DNA of 64,000 bases, taken from Pseudomonas sp. HN11. Its GTDB lineage: Bacteria > Pseudomonadota > Gammaproteobacteria > Pseudomonadales > Pseudomonadaceae. Where the stretch lies: positions 3,297,001-3,361,000 of the forward strand of contig NZ_CP089985.1 of NCBI RefSeq assembly GCF_021390155.1, read 5' to 3'. The position numbers were made by a program, and so were the translations under genes. The notes under the pieces were generated by a model, which had not been told where the DNA came from, ran no database searches, and saw only the letters and a list, made by a program, of their open reading frames with translations. Of this stretch, positions 1 to 7,677 are shown in pieces. The first letter of the stretch is position 1. Each line of letters starts with the position of its first letter.

Positions 1-1
1 C

Positions 2-1285
2 GATCTGCTGTTCCACCGCGCCGGGATCACCTTCACCCTGTATGGCGACGAGCAGGACACCGAACGCCTGATCCCCTTCGACATCATCCCCCGCAGCATC
101 CCCGCCAGTGAATGGAGTGTGATCGAGCGCGGCTGTATCCAGCGCGTCAACGCACTGAACATGTTTCTTGCCGACATCTACCACGATCAGCGCATCATCA
201 AGGCCGGGATCATTCCGGCCGACCAGGTGCTGGGTAACGAGGGTTATCAGAAGGCCATGGTCGGCCTGGACCTGCACCGCGACCTCTATTCGCACATCTC
301 CGGTGTGGACCTGGTGCGCGACGGCGACGGCACCTACTACGTGCTCGAAGATAACCTGCGCACTCCCAGCGGCGTAAGCTACATGCTCGAAGACCGCAAG
401 ATGATGATGCGCCTGTTTCCCGAGGTGTTCGCCAAGCAGCGCATCGCACCGGTGGACCATTACCCCAACCTGCTGCTCAAGACCCTGAAAAGTTCAAGCC
501 GCCTGGACAATCCCAACGTGGTGGTGCTGACGCCGGGCCGCTTCAACAGCGCGTTCTTCGAGCATGCGTTCCTCGCCCGGGAAATGGGCGTTGAGTTGGT
601 AGAAGGCGCGGACCTGTTTGTGCAGGACCTCAAGGTATTCATGCGCACCACCGACGGCCCCAAGCCGGTGGATGTCATCTACCGGCGTATCGACGACGCC
701 TTCCTCGACCCCAAGGCCTTCAACCCCGAGTCGATGCTGGGCGTGCCCGGCCTGGTCGCCGCCTATTGCGCCGGCAATGTGGTGCTGGCCAATGCCATCG
801 GCACCGGCGTTGCCGACGACAAGTCGATCTACCCCTACGTGCCGGAAATGATCCGTTTCTATCTGGATGAAGAGCCGGTGCTACAAAACGTACCGACCTT
901 TCAATGCCGCAAGCCGGATGAACTGTCCCACGTACTCGCCAACCTGGCGGAACTGGTGGTCAAGGAAACCCAGGGCTCCGGCGGCTACGGCATGTTAGTC
1001 GGCCCAGCCTCTAGCGCCGCCGAAATCGAGGACTTCCGCCAACGCATCAAGGCCAGGCCCCACGCGTATATCGCCCAACCGACCCTGAGCCTTTCCACCT
1101 GCCCCACGTTTGTCGAAAACGGCATCGCGCCTCGGCATATCGACTTGCGACCGTTTGTGCTCTCGGGCAAAGAAACCCGCTTGGTGCCCGGCGGCCTCAC
1201 CCGTGTGGCATTAAAGGAAGGCTCGCTGATCGTCAATTCGTCGCAAGGCGGCGGAACCAAGGACACCTGGGTGGTGGAGGGCTGA
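2..1285 (+). CDS. Circularly permuted ATP-grasp type 2 family protein, 5' end outside the window
   Basis: The reading frame is open from base 2, so the gene starts before the window and about 428 residues are visible. The first residues (DLLFHRAGITFTLYGDEQ, then IPFDIIPRSIPASEW) match the conserved core of the circularly permuted ATP-grasp proteins (DUF404/DUF407, COG2308). Further family-like blocks are VVLTPGRFNSAFFEH, GVADDKSIYPYVPEMIRFYL, KETQGSGGYGMLVGP and the end GGGTKDTWVV. ATP-grasp enzymes ligate a carboxylate to an amine or thiol using ATP; the substrate of this family is not established. The next gene starts two bases after the stop and encodes the usual alpha-E partner, so the two are surely co-transcribed. 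In other genomes such pairs often sit with a transglutaminase-like protein, which is absent downstream here. The family call is firm; the biochemical role is inferred only. Confidence 0.93.
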   Translation, partial: DLLFHRAGITFTLYGDEQDTERLIPFDIIPRSIPASEWSVIERGCIQRVNALNMFLADIYHDQRIIKAGIIPADQVLGNEGYQKAMVGLDLHRDLYSHISGVDLVRDGDGTYYVLEDNLRTPSGVSYMLEDRKMMMRLFPEVFAKQRIAPVDHYPNLLLKTLKSSSRLDNPNVVVLTPGRFNSAFFEHAFLAREMGVELVEGADLFVQDLKVFMRTTDGPKPVDVIYRRIDDAFLDPKAFNPESMLGVPGLVAAYCAGNVVLANAIGTGVADDKSIYPYVPEMIRFYLDEEPVLQNVPTFQCRKPDELSHVLANLAELVVKETQGSGGYGMLVGPASSAAEIEDFRQRIKARPHAYIAQPTLSLSTCPTFVENGIAPRHIDLRPFVLSGKETRLVPGGLTRVALKEGSLIVNSSQGGGTKDTWVVEG

Positions 1286-1287
1286 GT

Positions 1288-2238
1288 ATGTTGAGTAGAA
1301 CCGCCGCAGATCTGTATTGGATGTCCCGCTACCTGGAGCGCGCCGAGAACCTGGCGCGCATGCTCGAAGTCAGTTATTCCCTGTCGTTGATGCCCCAAGC
1401 CGGGCGCAGCGACGGCCTGGATGAACTGGCCATGTCGTTGCTCAGCAGCGGCACCCTCGACAACTACCTTGAGCGCCATAAAGAGCTGGATGCCGAACGC
1501 ATGCTGCACTTCTTCGCCCTAGATGAAGAAAACCCCGCCAGCCTCTACAACTGCCTGCGCGCCGCACGCGGCAATGCCCATGCGGTACGCGGGCGCATCA
1601 CTGCCGACATGTGGGAAAACCTCAACGCCACCTGGCTGGAAATGCGCAGCATCGCCGCCGGCGGCCTGGCGCGGCATGGCATCAGCCACTTCTGTGACTG
1701 GGTCAAGCAGCGTTCGCACCTGTTCCGCGGGGCGACCTCCGGGACCATCATGCGCAATGACGCCTATCGGTTTATCCGCCTGGGCACCTTCGTCGAACGC
1801 GCCGACAACACCTTGCGCCTGCTGGATGCGCGCTACGAGATGTTTGGCGAGGAATCGGAAGAAGTCAGCGACTTGTCGGCACGTGGCTATTACCAGTGGA
1901 GCGCCCTGCTCCGCGCCTTGTCGTCATTTGAGGCGTATACCGAGCTTTACCCGAACGCATTGAATGCCCGCTCCGTGTCCGAATTGCTGCTGTTGCGCAG
2001 TGATGTGCCGCGTTCGTTGCATGCCTGTATCGAGGAATTGAGCCATATCCTGGCGGACCTGCCCGGCAGTTATGGGCGCACGGCACAGCGCTTGGCCGCT
2101 GAATTCGAAGCGCGACTGAGGTATACGGGGATCGATGAGATTCTTGAGGAAGGATTGCACAGCCGTCTAACCGACTTTATCGACACTGTACGCGAGTTGG
2201 CGCGGGCGATTCACAGCTCCTACCTGGAAATGGTCTAA
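1288..2238 (+). CDS. Alpha-E domain-containing protein (DUF403 family)
   Basis: This 316-residue protein opens with MLSRTAADLYWMSRYLERAE, the signature start of the alpha-E family (DUF403, COG2307), and continues with the family-like blocks NLARMLEVSY, NARSVSELLLLRSDVPRSL and the helical C-terminus. It is predicted to be an all-alpha cytoplasmic protein without signal peptide or membrane segment. The start codon follows GGAGGG by about five bases and lies two bases after the stop of the ATP-grasp gene, so the pair is translationally close-coupled. Family knowledge links alpha-E proteins to ATP-grasp and transglutaminase-like partners in predicted peptide-bond-forming or modifying systems, but no reaction has been shown for this protein. 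A weak hairpin (AAGTGC / GCACTT, about 2240-2256) follows the stop but lacks a clear T run. Confidence 0.93.
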   Translation: MLSRTAADLYWMSRYLERAENLARMLEVSYSLSLMPQAGRSDGLDELAMSLLSSGTLDNYLERHKELDAERMLHFFALDEENPASLYNCLRAARGNAHAVRGRITADMWENLNATWLEMRSIAAGGLARHGISHFCDWVKQRSHLFRGATSGTIMRNDAYRFIRLGTFVERADNTLRLLDARYEMFGEESEEVSDLSARGYYQWSALLRALSSFEAYTELYPNALNARSVSELLLLRSDVPRSLHACIEELSHILADLPGSYGRTAQRLAAEFEARLRYTGIDEILEEGLHSRLTDFIDTVRELARAIHSSYLEMV

Positions 2239-2346
2239 GTGCTTTTGGGGCACTTCTCTGTCATTTAGGGTGATTGACCCTGTTTGGATACCGCTCTTAT
2301 GTTGGGCAGGTGAAATGCCTTCCCACCATAAGAACAGGTACAGAAC

Positions 2347-2775
2347 ATGTCCGAACTTACGCTCACCACCGCGGCTGCACAAACCCTGCAACGCTGGCAC
2401 GCCCTGTTGGCCAATCGTGACCTCAAGGCCCTGCCCGAGCTGCTGGCGCCCGATGCAGTTTTCCGCTCGCCCATGGCCCATACGCCTTACCCCGGCGCGC
2501 CGGTGGTATCGATGATCCTCAATACGGTGATCAACGTCTTCGAAGACTTCATTTATCACCGCGAACTCGCCACCGGCGATGGCTTGAGTGTCGTGCTGGA
2601 ATTCAGCGCGCGCGTGGGCGACAAGCAGCTCAAGGGTATCGACCTGATCCGCTTCAATGAACATGGGCAGATCATCGAGTTTGAAGTGATGATCCGCCCA
2701 TTGAGCGGGCTGCAAGCCCTGGGTGATGAGATGGGTCGACGCCTGGCGCCTTACTTGGCCAAGGCGAAAGGTTGA
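2347..2775 (+). CDS. SnoaL/NTF2-like small protein
   Basis: This 142-residue protein has the size and pattern of the SnoaL-like branch of the NTF2 fold: an N-terminal helix (TLQRWHALLANRDLKALPEL), then LLAPDAVFRSPMAHTPYPG, a second helical stretch around VINVFEDFIYHREL and alternating strands ending LIRFNEHGQIIEFEVMIRP. Such proteins are small cytoplasmic folds that act as isomerases, cyclases, hydrolases or simple binding proteins, so a specific function cannot be assigned. The ATG follows a short AGG at 2339-2341. The gene is probably independent of the alpha-E gene 108 bases upstream. Its stop codon abuts the stop codon of the convergent msrA gene with no base between them, so any shared terminator would have to lie inside coding sequence. 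Confidence 0.85.
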   Translation: MSELTLTTAAAQTLQRWHALLANRDLKALPELLAPDAVFRSPMAHTPYPGAPVVSMILNTVINVFEDFIYHRELATGDGLSVVLEFSARVGDKQLKGIDLIRFNEHGQIIEFEVMIRPLSGLQALGDEMGRRLAPYLAKAKG

Positions 2776-3471
2776 TTACTGGTTTTTCACCAGCACCGGC
2801 TCCGCGCTGTATTGCTCCGGGAACAGCTTTTTCAGTTGCGCCACTTTCGGCAGGTCATTGATCACGATGTAGGGGTAGGACGGGTTCTGCGTAAGAAAAT
2901 CCTGATGGTAGGACTCCGCCGGGTAGAACGCCTTGCCCATCTCGATTTTCGTGACAATGGGTTTGCCGAAGGATTTGGCCTCATCCAATTGCGCGATGTA
3001 GGCCTGGGCGACTTTTTGCTGTTCGGCGTTCTGCGCAAAGATCGCCGAACGGTACTGGGTGCCGGTGTCAGGACCCTGGCGGTCGAGTTCGGTAGGGTTG
3101 TGAGCGACCGAGAAGTAGATCTGCAGCAGCTTGCCGTAGCTGACTTTGCTTGGGTCGTAGGTGACGGACACTGACTCGGCGTGGCCGGTATCGCCTTCGC
3201 TGACAGCTTCATATTGCGCGGTACTCGCCGCCCCGCCGTCATAGCCGGACACGGCGTTTTTCACCCCTTGCACATGCTGGAACACCCCCTGCACGCCCCA
3301 GAAGCAGCCACCGGCGAACACGGCGGTTTGCAGATTGCCTGAGGTCGCAGGCAGGTCCAGGGCCGGTGGCGCGATGACAACAGCATCGTCGGAGGCGCCA
3401 AAGGAGAAGGCTGAGCTTTGGCCGACGAAGGCGGCGAAGGCCAGTGCGGGCAGGTATTTGAATACATTCAT
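2776..3471 (-). CDS. msrA: Periplasmic peptide-methionine (S)-S-oxide reductase
   Basis: MsrA reduces methionine-S-sulfoxide in oxidised proteins. This 231-residue form begins with a hydrophobic signal peptide (KYLPALAFAAFVGQSSA) and so acts in the periplasm. The catalytic motif AGGCFWG is present with Cys56, followed by family blocks VSGYDGG, YEAVSEGDTGHAE, FSVAHNP and GTQYRSAIF. Cys56 is the only cysteine in the whole protein, so there is no recycling cysteine in the C-terminus; the sulfenic acid must be reduced directly by an external thiol. The gene lies 15 bases downstream of dipZ on the same strand, whose product carries a periplasmic thioredoxin-like domain and is the obvious electron donor. 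The start is an ATG directly before the signal peptide. Confidence 0.95.
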   Translation of the reverse strand: MNVFKYLPALAFAAFVGQSSAFSFGASDDAVVIAPPALDLPATSGNLQTAVFAGGCFWGVQGVFQHVQGVKNAVSGYDGGAASTAQYEAVSEGDTGHAESVSVTYDPSKVSYGKLLQIYFSVAHNPTELDRQGPDTGTQYRSAIFAQNAEQQKVAQAYIAQLDEAKSFGKPIVTKIEMGKAFYPAESYHQDFLTQNPSYPYIVINDLPKVAQLKKLFPEQYSAEPVLVKNQ

Positions 3472-3486
3472 TGCAGGCGCTCCGGG

Positions 3487-5187
3487 TTAACCAAAGGTGA
3501 AGGCATACGCCGACACATTGGGATCGAGGAATTCGATGGTGAAGGTGCGGTCTTGCACGCCACCCACTTGGCGGACCAGTTGGTACAAACGCTGTTGGGT
3601 GACAGTGCCGCTGCCATCCGGCGCCACGTCTGTGCCATGGGCATCGCCTGGGGCCTGGCCGTCGATCGTCACTTTGAAGCGCACCGGCTTGCCATCGGCG
3701 CCGGGGGCCAGCACCAGATGCAGGTCACGGGCGTGGAAACGGTAGACGATGCGCCCGCCGACCTGATCGAGGGTGACCTGCTGGTCACCGACGTTCCATT
3801 GGCCTTCCAGGGTCCAGTTGTTCAGGGCCAAGGGGCCGGATTTGACGAAGTTCTCGGCACGCTGGGCGCCCAGGTAGGTTTCCGGCGATTGCACTTCGTT
3901 CATGTCCGGCGCTTGCTGCACGCCCTTGGCGTCGGCTTCGATCAGGCCGCCTGCAACGTTCTTGACACCGGCTTCACGCAACAACTGTTGGATCACCCGT
4001 TCCGCCTCGGCGTAGTCGCCCTCGCCGAAGTGGTGATAACGGATCTGGCCCTTGGCATCGGCAAAGTAATGAGCCGGCCAGTACTGGTTGTTGAAGGCAC
4101 GCCAGATCTTGTAGTTGTTGTCGATGGCCACCGGGTAGGTGATGGCCAGGTCCTTCATGGCCTTGACCACGTTATTTACGTCGCGTTCAAAGGCGAATTC
4201 CGGTGCGTGCACGCCAATCACCACCAAGCCCTGGTCGCGGTACTTTTCGGCCCAGGCTTTCACGTACGGCAATGTGCGCAGGCAGTTGATGCAGGAGTAG
4301 GTCCAGAAATCCACCAGCACCACCTTGCCCTTGAGCGCTTCGGCGGTAAGTGGCGGGCTGTTGAGCCATTGCACGGCGCCGTCCAGCGGTGGGAGTGCGC
4401 CTTCGATGGGCAAGGTGTCGCTGTGGTTGGCAGCCATCATCATCGCGCCGCCCTGCTGCACCGGCTTGGCACTCAGGCGATCCACCAGGCGTTGCTCCAG
4501 GCCACCGGTAGACGCAGTCGACAGCCGAGAGAGCACGCCGGTGTCCAGACCTAGCGCAATGGCAGCCACACCGGCCAGCATCAACGCACCCAGGCCCCGG
4601 CGCAGCCATTCACCGGCGCCAAGGGACTTTTTCATGAAGCCGAAGACTTTACCGCCGACCAGCAAGGCCAGCGCGAGGGAGGTGGCAGCACCGGCGGCGT
4701 AAGCCAGCAAGAGCAAGGTAGTGCCGATGCTGGCGCCCTGCAACGCGGCGCCGGTGAGCACCAGTCCCAGGATTGGCCCGGCGCACGGTGCCCACAGCAA
4801 CCCGGTGGCCACGCCGATCAGAAACGACGCGCCCGGACGCGGTCCGGCGTCTGCCCCGGCGGCTTGCGACAGGCGACTGCCGGCGGCCACCAATGGGCGC
4901 GTCAGACGTTCCGACAGGTGCGGCAACAATAGTGTTAAGCCGAACAGCGCAACGCACAGCAACGCGAGCCAGCGACCGTATTGATTGACTTGAACCACCC
5001 AACCGCCGCCCACCGCCGCGAGCGTTGCCACCAGGGCGAATGTCGCCGCCATCCCCGCTAACAGCGGCAAGCCACTGCGCAAAAACGGCTGCCCGGTTCG
5101 AGCGAAGACAAAAGGCAGAACAGGCAGGATGCACGGGCTGACGATTGTCAGCACGCCGCCCAGGTAAGCGAGCACCAGAAGCCACAT
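3487..5187 (-). CDS. dipZ: DipZ-type thiol:disulfide protein (CcdA membrane domain plus periplasmic thioredoxin domain)
   Basis: The start is placed at the ATG beginning MWLLVLAYLGGVLTIVSPC, preceded by AAGG; an upstream in-frame extension reads through the msrB remnant in the wrong frame and is not credible. Residues 1 to about 230 form a CcdA/DsbD-like membrane domain with several hydrophobic segments and conserved cysteines in SPCILPVLPF and LLWAPCAGPILG. A TlpA/thioredoxin-like domain follows with the active site CINC near residues 298-301 (VDFWTYSCINCLRTLPYV). The last about 150 residues resemble the beta-rich C-terminal domain of DipZ proteins. The protein should carry electrons from cytoplasmic thioredoxin to periplasmic targets. 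Co-transcription with msrA and the position behind an msrB remnant point to methionine sulfoxide reductases as those targets. Confidence 0.93.
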   Translation of the reverse strand: MWLLVLAYLGGVLTIVSPCILPVLPFVFARTGQPFLRSGLPLLAGMAATFALVATLAAVGGGWVVQVNQYGRWLALLCVALFGLTLLLPHLSERLTRPLVAAGSRLSQAAGADAGPRPGASFLIGVATGLLWAPCAGPILGLVLTGAALQGASIGTTLLLLAYAAGAATSLALALLVGGKVFGFMKKSLGAGEWLRRGLGALMLAGVAAIALGLDTGVLSRLSTASTGGLEQRLVDRLSAKPVQQGGAMMMAANHSDTLPIEGALPPLDGAVQWLNSPPLTAEALKGKVVLVDFWTYSCINCLRTLPYVKAWAEKYRDQGLVVIGVHAPEFAFERDVNNVVKAMKDLAITYPVAIDNNYKIWRAFNNQYWPAHYFADAKGQIRYHHFGEGDYAEAERVIQQLLREAGVKNVAGGLIEADAKGVQQAPDMNEVQSPETYLGAQRAENFVKSGPLALNNWTLEGQWNVGDQQVTLDQVGGRIVYRFHARDLHLVLAPGADGKPVRFKVTIDGQAPGDAHGTDVAPDGSGTVTQQRLYQLVRQVGGVQDRTFTIEFLDPNVSAYAFTFG

Positions 5188-5219
5188 GGATTGGGACCTT
5201 ATAAGAGAAAGACATCGCC

Positions 5220-5306
5220 TTAAGCCGCCTTGAACGTCATGGCGGCGCCGTTCATGCAGCAGCGCGGGCCGCCACCAGCCAGGAGTAATTGTCGGCGTGA
5301 GTACAT
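5220..5306 (-). pseudogene. Internally deleted msrB remnant (28 codons)
   Basis: A 28-codon frame begins with MYSRRQLLLAGG, a twin-arginine-like or lipid-export leader typical of exported MsrB proteins. It then jumps to GPRCCMNGAAMTFKAA, which reads like the C-terminal active-site block of MsrB (pattern R-x-C-x-N-x-x-x-x-x-F). Everything between leader and C-terminus is missing, yet the frame is preserved. A good ribosome binding site (GGAGG, eight bases before the ATG) is intact. The frame ends 33 bases before dipZ and is in the operon position where msrB would be expected in an msrB-dipZ-msrA locus. The simplest reading is an in-frame internal deletion of roughly 100 or more codons. The remnant cannot be catalytic. 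It might still be translated and help couple translation of dipZ. Confidence 0.72.
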
Positions 5307-5447
5307 GGGGCATTCCTCCATAAGCATTGACACCATCCTGAGCCCTGGCCGGTCGCGGAATCCTCACGCAGAGTTAAACAATTCGTGATAACTACACTGT
5401 TGCAAAACCCGCACAATGCGCGGACTACAAGTGAAGGTTTCTCTTAC

Positions 5448-6158
5448 ATGGATCAGCCAAAACGTGTCCTGGTAGTCGAGGACGATGCCCATATCGCCGA
5501 CCTGATCTGCCTGCACCTGCGTGATGAACACTTCCAAGTGGTGCACAGCGCCGACGGCACCGAAGGCCTGCGGTTGCTTGAGCAAGGCGGTTGGGATGCG
5601 CTGATCCTCGACCTGATGCTGCCCGGCGTCGACGGCCTGGAGATTTGCCGTCGCGCCCGCGCCATGACGCGCTACACACCGATCATCATCACCAGCGCGC
5701 GCTCCAGCGAACTGCACCGCATCCTCGGCCTGGAACTGGGCGCGGACGACTACCTGGCCAAGCCTTTTTCCATGCCGGAACTGGTTGCGCGTGTGAAGGC
5801 ACTGTTGCGTCGTGTGGACGCCATGGCCCGCAACCTGAAGATGGACGCCGGCAGCCTTGATCTGGGCCAATTGTTCATCAATCCGCTGACCCGCGACGCC
5901 ACCCTGCAAGGCCAACGCCTGGACCTCACCCCAAGGGAATTCGACCTGCTGTATTTCTTCGCGCGCCAGCCGGGTAAAGTGTTTTCGCGCATGGACCTGC
6001 TCAATGCGGTGTGGGGCTACAGCCACGAAGGCTACGAACACACAGTGAACACCCATATCAACCGCCTGCGCGCCAAGGTGGAAACCGACCCGGCCAACCC
6101 GGCACGCATCCTCACGGTGTGGGGTCGTGGCTACAAGTTTGCCGAGAGCCCGCCATGA
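5448..6158 (+). CDS. OmpR/PhoB-family response regulator
   Basis: This 236-residue regulator has an N-terminal receiver domain (residues about 5-118) with acidic pocket EDD at 11-13, phospho-acceptor Asp55 in LILDLMLPG and Lys105 in DYLAKPF. A winged-helix DNA-binding domain fills about 140-233 (LDLTPREFDLLYFFARQPG, VNTHINRLRAKVE, VWGRGYKF). The ATG beginning MDQPKRVLVV is chosen because it directly precedes the receiver fold and has an AAGG upstream; longer starts add non-homologous residues. It overlaps the histidine kinase start by four bases. The pair diverges from the msrB remnant-dipZ-msrA operon across about 140 bases (5307-5447), so control of methionine sulfoxide repair in response to envelope oxidation is a reasonable inference. 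Confidence 0.95.
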   Translation: MDQPKRVLVVEDDAHIADLICLHLRDEHFQVVHSADGTEGLRLLEQGGWDALILDLMLPGVDGLEICRRARAMTRYTPIIITSARSSELHRILGLELGADDYLAKPFSMPELVARVKALLRRVDAMARNLKMDAGSLDLGQLFINPLTRDATLQGQRLDLTPREFDLLYFFARQPGKVFSRMDLLNAVWGYSHEGYEHTVNTHINRLRAKVETDPANPARILTVWGRGYKFAESPP

Positions 6159-7621
6159 AGCTGACCTTGACCCAGCGTCTGTCGGTGGTGTTCGCCGTAC
6201 TACTACTGATTTGCAGCGGTACCTCGGCGTGGCTGCAGGTACGCTCCAACCACATGCACGAGTTAGAAGTGGTGCAAGGCCTGTCGCGCGACCTGGCGGC
6301 GCACATTGCCCGCGACACGCAGTTGATGGACGCAGACGGCCTCAAGCCCGACGCGGTGCGTAACCTGTTCAGCCAGTTGATGCTGGTCAACCCGAGTGTC
6401 GAGGTGTACCTGCTCGACATCGAAGGCCGCGTGGTCGGTAACGCCGCGCCCAATGGGCATATGTTGCGTGATCGGGTTGACCTCGAACCCATCCGTCGCT
6501 TCCTGGCGGGGTTCATGTTGCCAATCCTTGGGGATGACCCGCGCAGCGTTGATGGTCGAAAGGTGTTCAGCGCGGCGCCACTCATGGCCGGCGGCCAGCA
6601 GACCGGCTTTCTGTATGTGGTGCTGCTCGGCGAAGCCCACGATGAGTACGACGCCAAGGATGCCACCGGCATGGCGTTGAAGATTGCGCTGTGGTCCATC
6701 GGCCTGGTCGCCCTGCTCTGCTTGATGGCGGGCCTGATTGCGTTCGCCTGGATCACCCGGCCGCTGCGCCAGCTGACCGATAAAGTTGGCCAGTTCGACA
6801 TCAATGGCGCGCCCAAAGCGGCGAAAACCGCTGCACCTGAACTCACCAGCGGCGATGAAATTGCCGTGCTCGACCACGCCTTCGTGCAAATGGAAAACCG
6901 CCTTGGCGAACAATGGCGCGCCATCACCCATCAGGATCAGGAGCGCCGCGAAATGGTCGCCAATATCTCCCACGACCTGCGCACGCCATTGGCCTCGCTG
7001 CATGGTTATCTGGAAACCTTGTCGCTCAAGGATGCCAGCCTGAGCCCCGAAGAGCGCCGCCGTTACCTCGGTATCGCCCTGGACCAGAGCCGCAAAGTCG
7101 GCGGCCTCGCCCAATCACTGCTGGAGCTGGTGCGCCTGGAGCATGGTTTTGTCCAGCCGGTGATCGAAGGTTTTTCACTGTCGGACGTGGTGCAGGACAT
7201 TTTCCAGAAATTCGAACTGACCGCCGAAGCACGCGGCATCACCCTCACCGCGACCCTGCCGCCGCAAGTGCCAACAGTGCTGGCGGACCTGGGCCTGATC
7301 GAACGGGTACTGACCAACCTGCTGGATAACGCCCTGCGTCATACCCCGGTGAACGGCGAAATCGAGGTGACGCTGGCGCCGGAAACCCACGCCGTCGCCG
7401 TCACGGTCAGCGACAGCGGCCCAGGCATCGACGCCGAGCTGCGCGAAGGGTTGTTCCTGCGCGCGTTTACCATCGGCGGCGCCCGTCGGGACGGTGGGCT
7501 GGGCCTGCGTATTGTGCACCGCATCCTGCAATTGCATGGGCGTAGCATCCACCTGGTGGATCAACCGGGACGAGGGGCAACCTTCACGTTCTCCCTGGAA
7601 ACCCGAGCATCAGCGCGTTGA
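6155..7621 (+). CDS. Sensor histidine kinase
   Basis: The start is the ATG of MKLTLTQRLSVVFAVLLL, which overlaps the regulator stop as ATGA. The 488-residue protein has a first membrane helix (about 9-28), a periplasmic sensing region of about 140 residues, and a second helix (IALWSIGLVALLCLMAGLIA). A HAMP linker (ITRPLRQLTDKVGQFD) follows, then the HisKA dimerisation domain with the phosphorylated histidine near 272 (NISHDLRTPLASLHGYLE). The ATP-binding domain shows an N box LIERVLTNLLDNALRHTP, a G1 box DSGPGID and a glycine-rich G2 segment GGLGLRIVHRIL. All residues needed for kinase activity appear present. Pairing with the upstream regulator is certain from the overlap. The signal is unknown; divergence from the Msr/DipZ genes suggests an oxidant or damaged periplasmic protein. 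Confidence 0.95.
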   Translation: MKLTLTQRLSVVFAVLLLICSGTSAWLQVRSNHMHELEVVQGLSRDLAAHIARDTQLMDADGLKPDAVRNLFSQLMLVNPSVEVYLLDIEGRVVGNAAPNGHMLRDRVDLEPIRRFLAGFMLPILGDDPRSVDGRKVFSAAPLMAGGQQTGFLYVVLLGEAHDEYDAKDATGMALKIALWSIGLVALLCLMAGLIAFAWITRPLRQLTDKVGQFDINGAPKAAKTAAPELTSGDEIAVLDHAFVQMENRLGEQWRAITHQDQERREMVANISHDLRTPLASLHGYLETLSLKDASLSPEERRRYLGIALDQSRKVGGLAQSLLELVRLEHGFVQPVIEGFSLSDVVQDIFQKFELTAEARGITLTATLPPQVPTVLADLGLIERVLTNLLDNALRHTPVNGEIEVTLAPETHAVAVTVSDSGPGIDAELREGLFLRAFTIGGARRDGGLGLRIVHRILQLHGRSIHLVDQPGRGATFTFSLETRASAR

Positions 7622-7677
7622 CCCGTTGCCCTTGTTCATTCTGGATCCAGTGACCACAGTGGGCCAGTACGTGCTGC

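Noticed and set aside
3418..4554. A 378-codon + strand frame opposite dipZ
   Set aside because: Fully overlaps dipZ, which has clear thioredoxin and membrane motifs; the opposing text is not protein-like.
5188..5367. Extending dipZ by 60 codons to an upstream start
   Set aside because: The extension runs through the msrB remnant in the wrong frame, while the ATG at 5187 has a ribosome binding site and matches the family.
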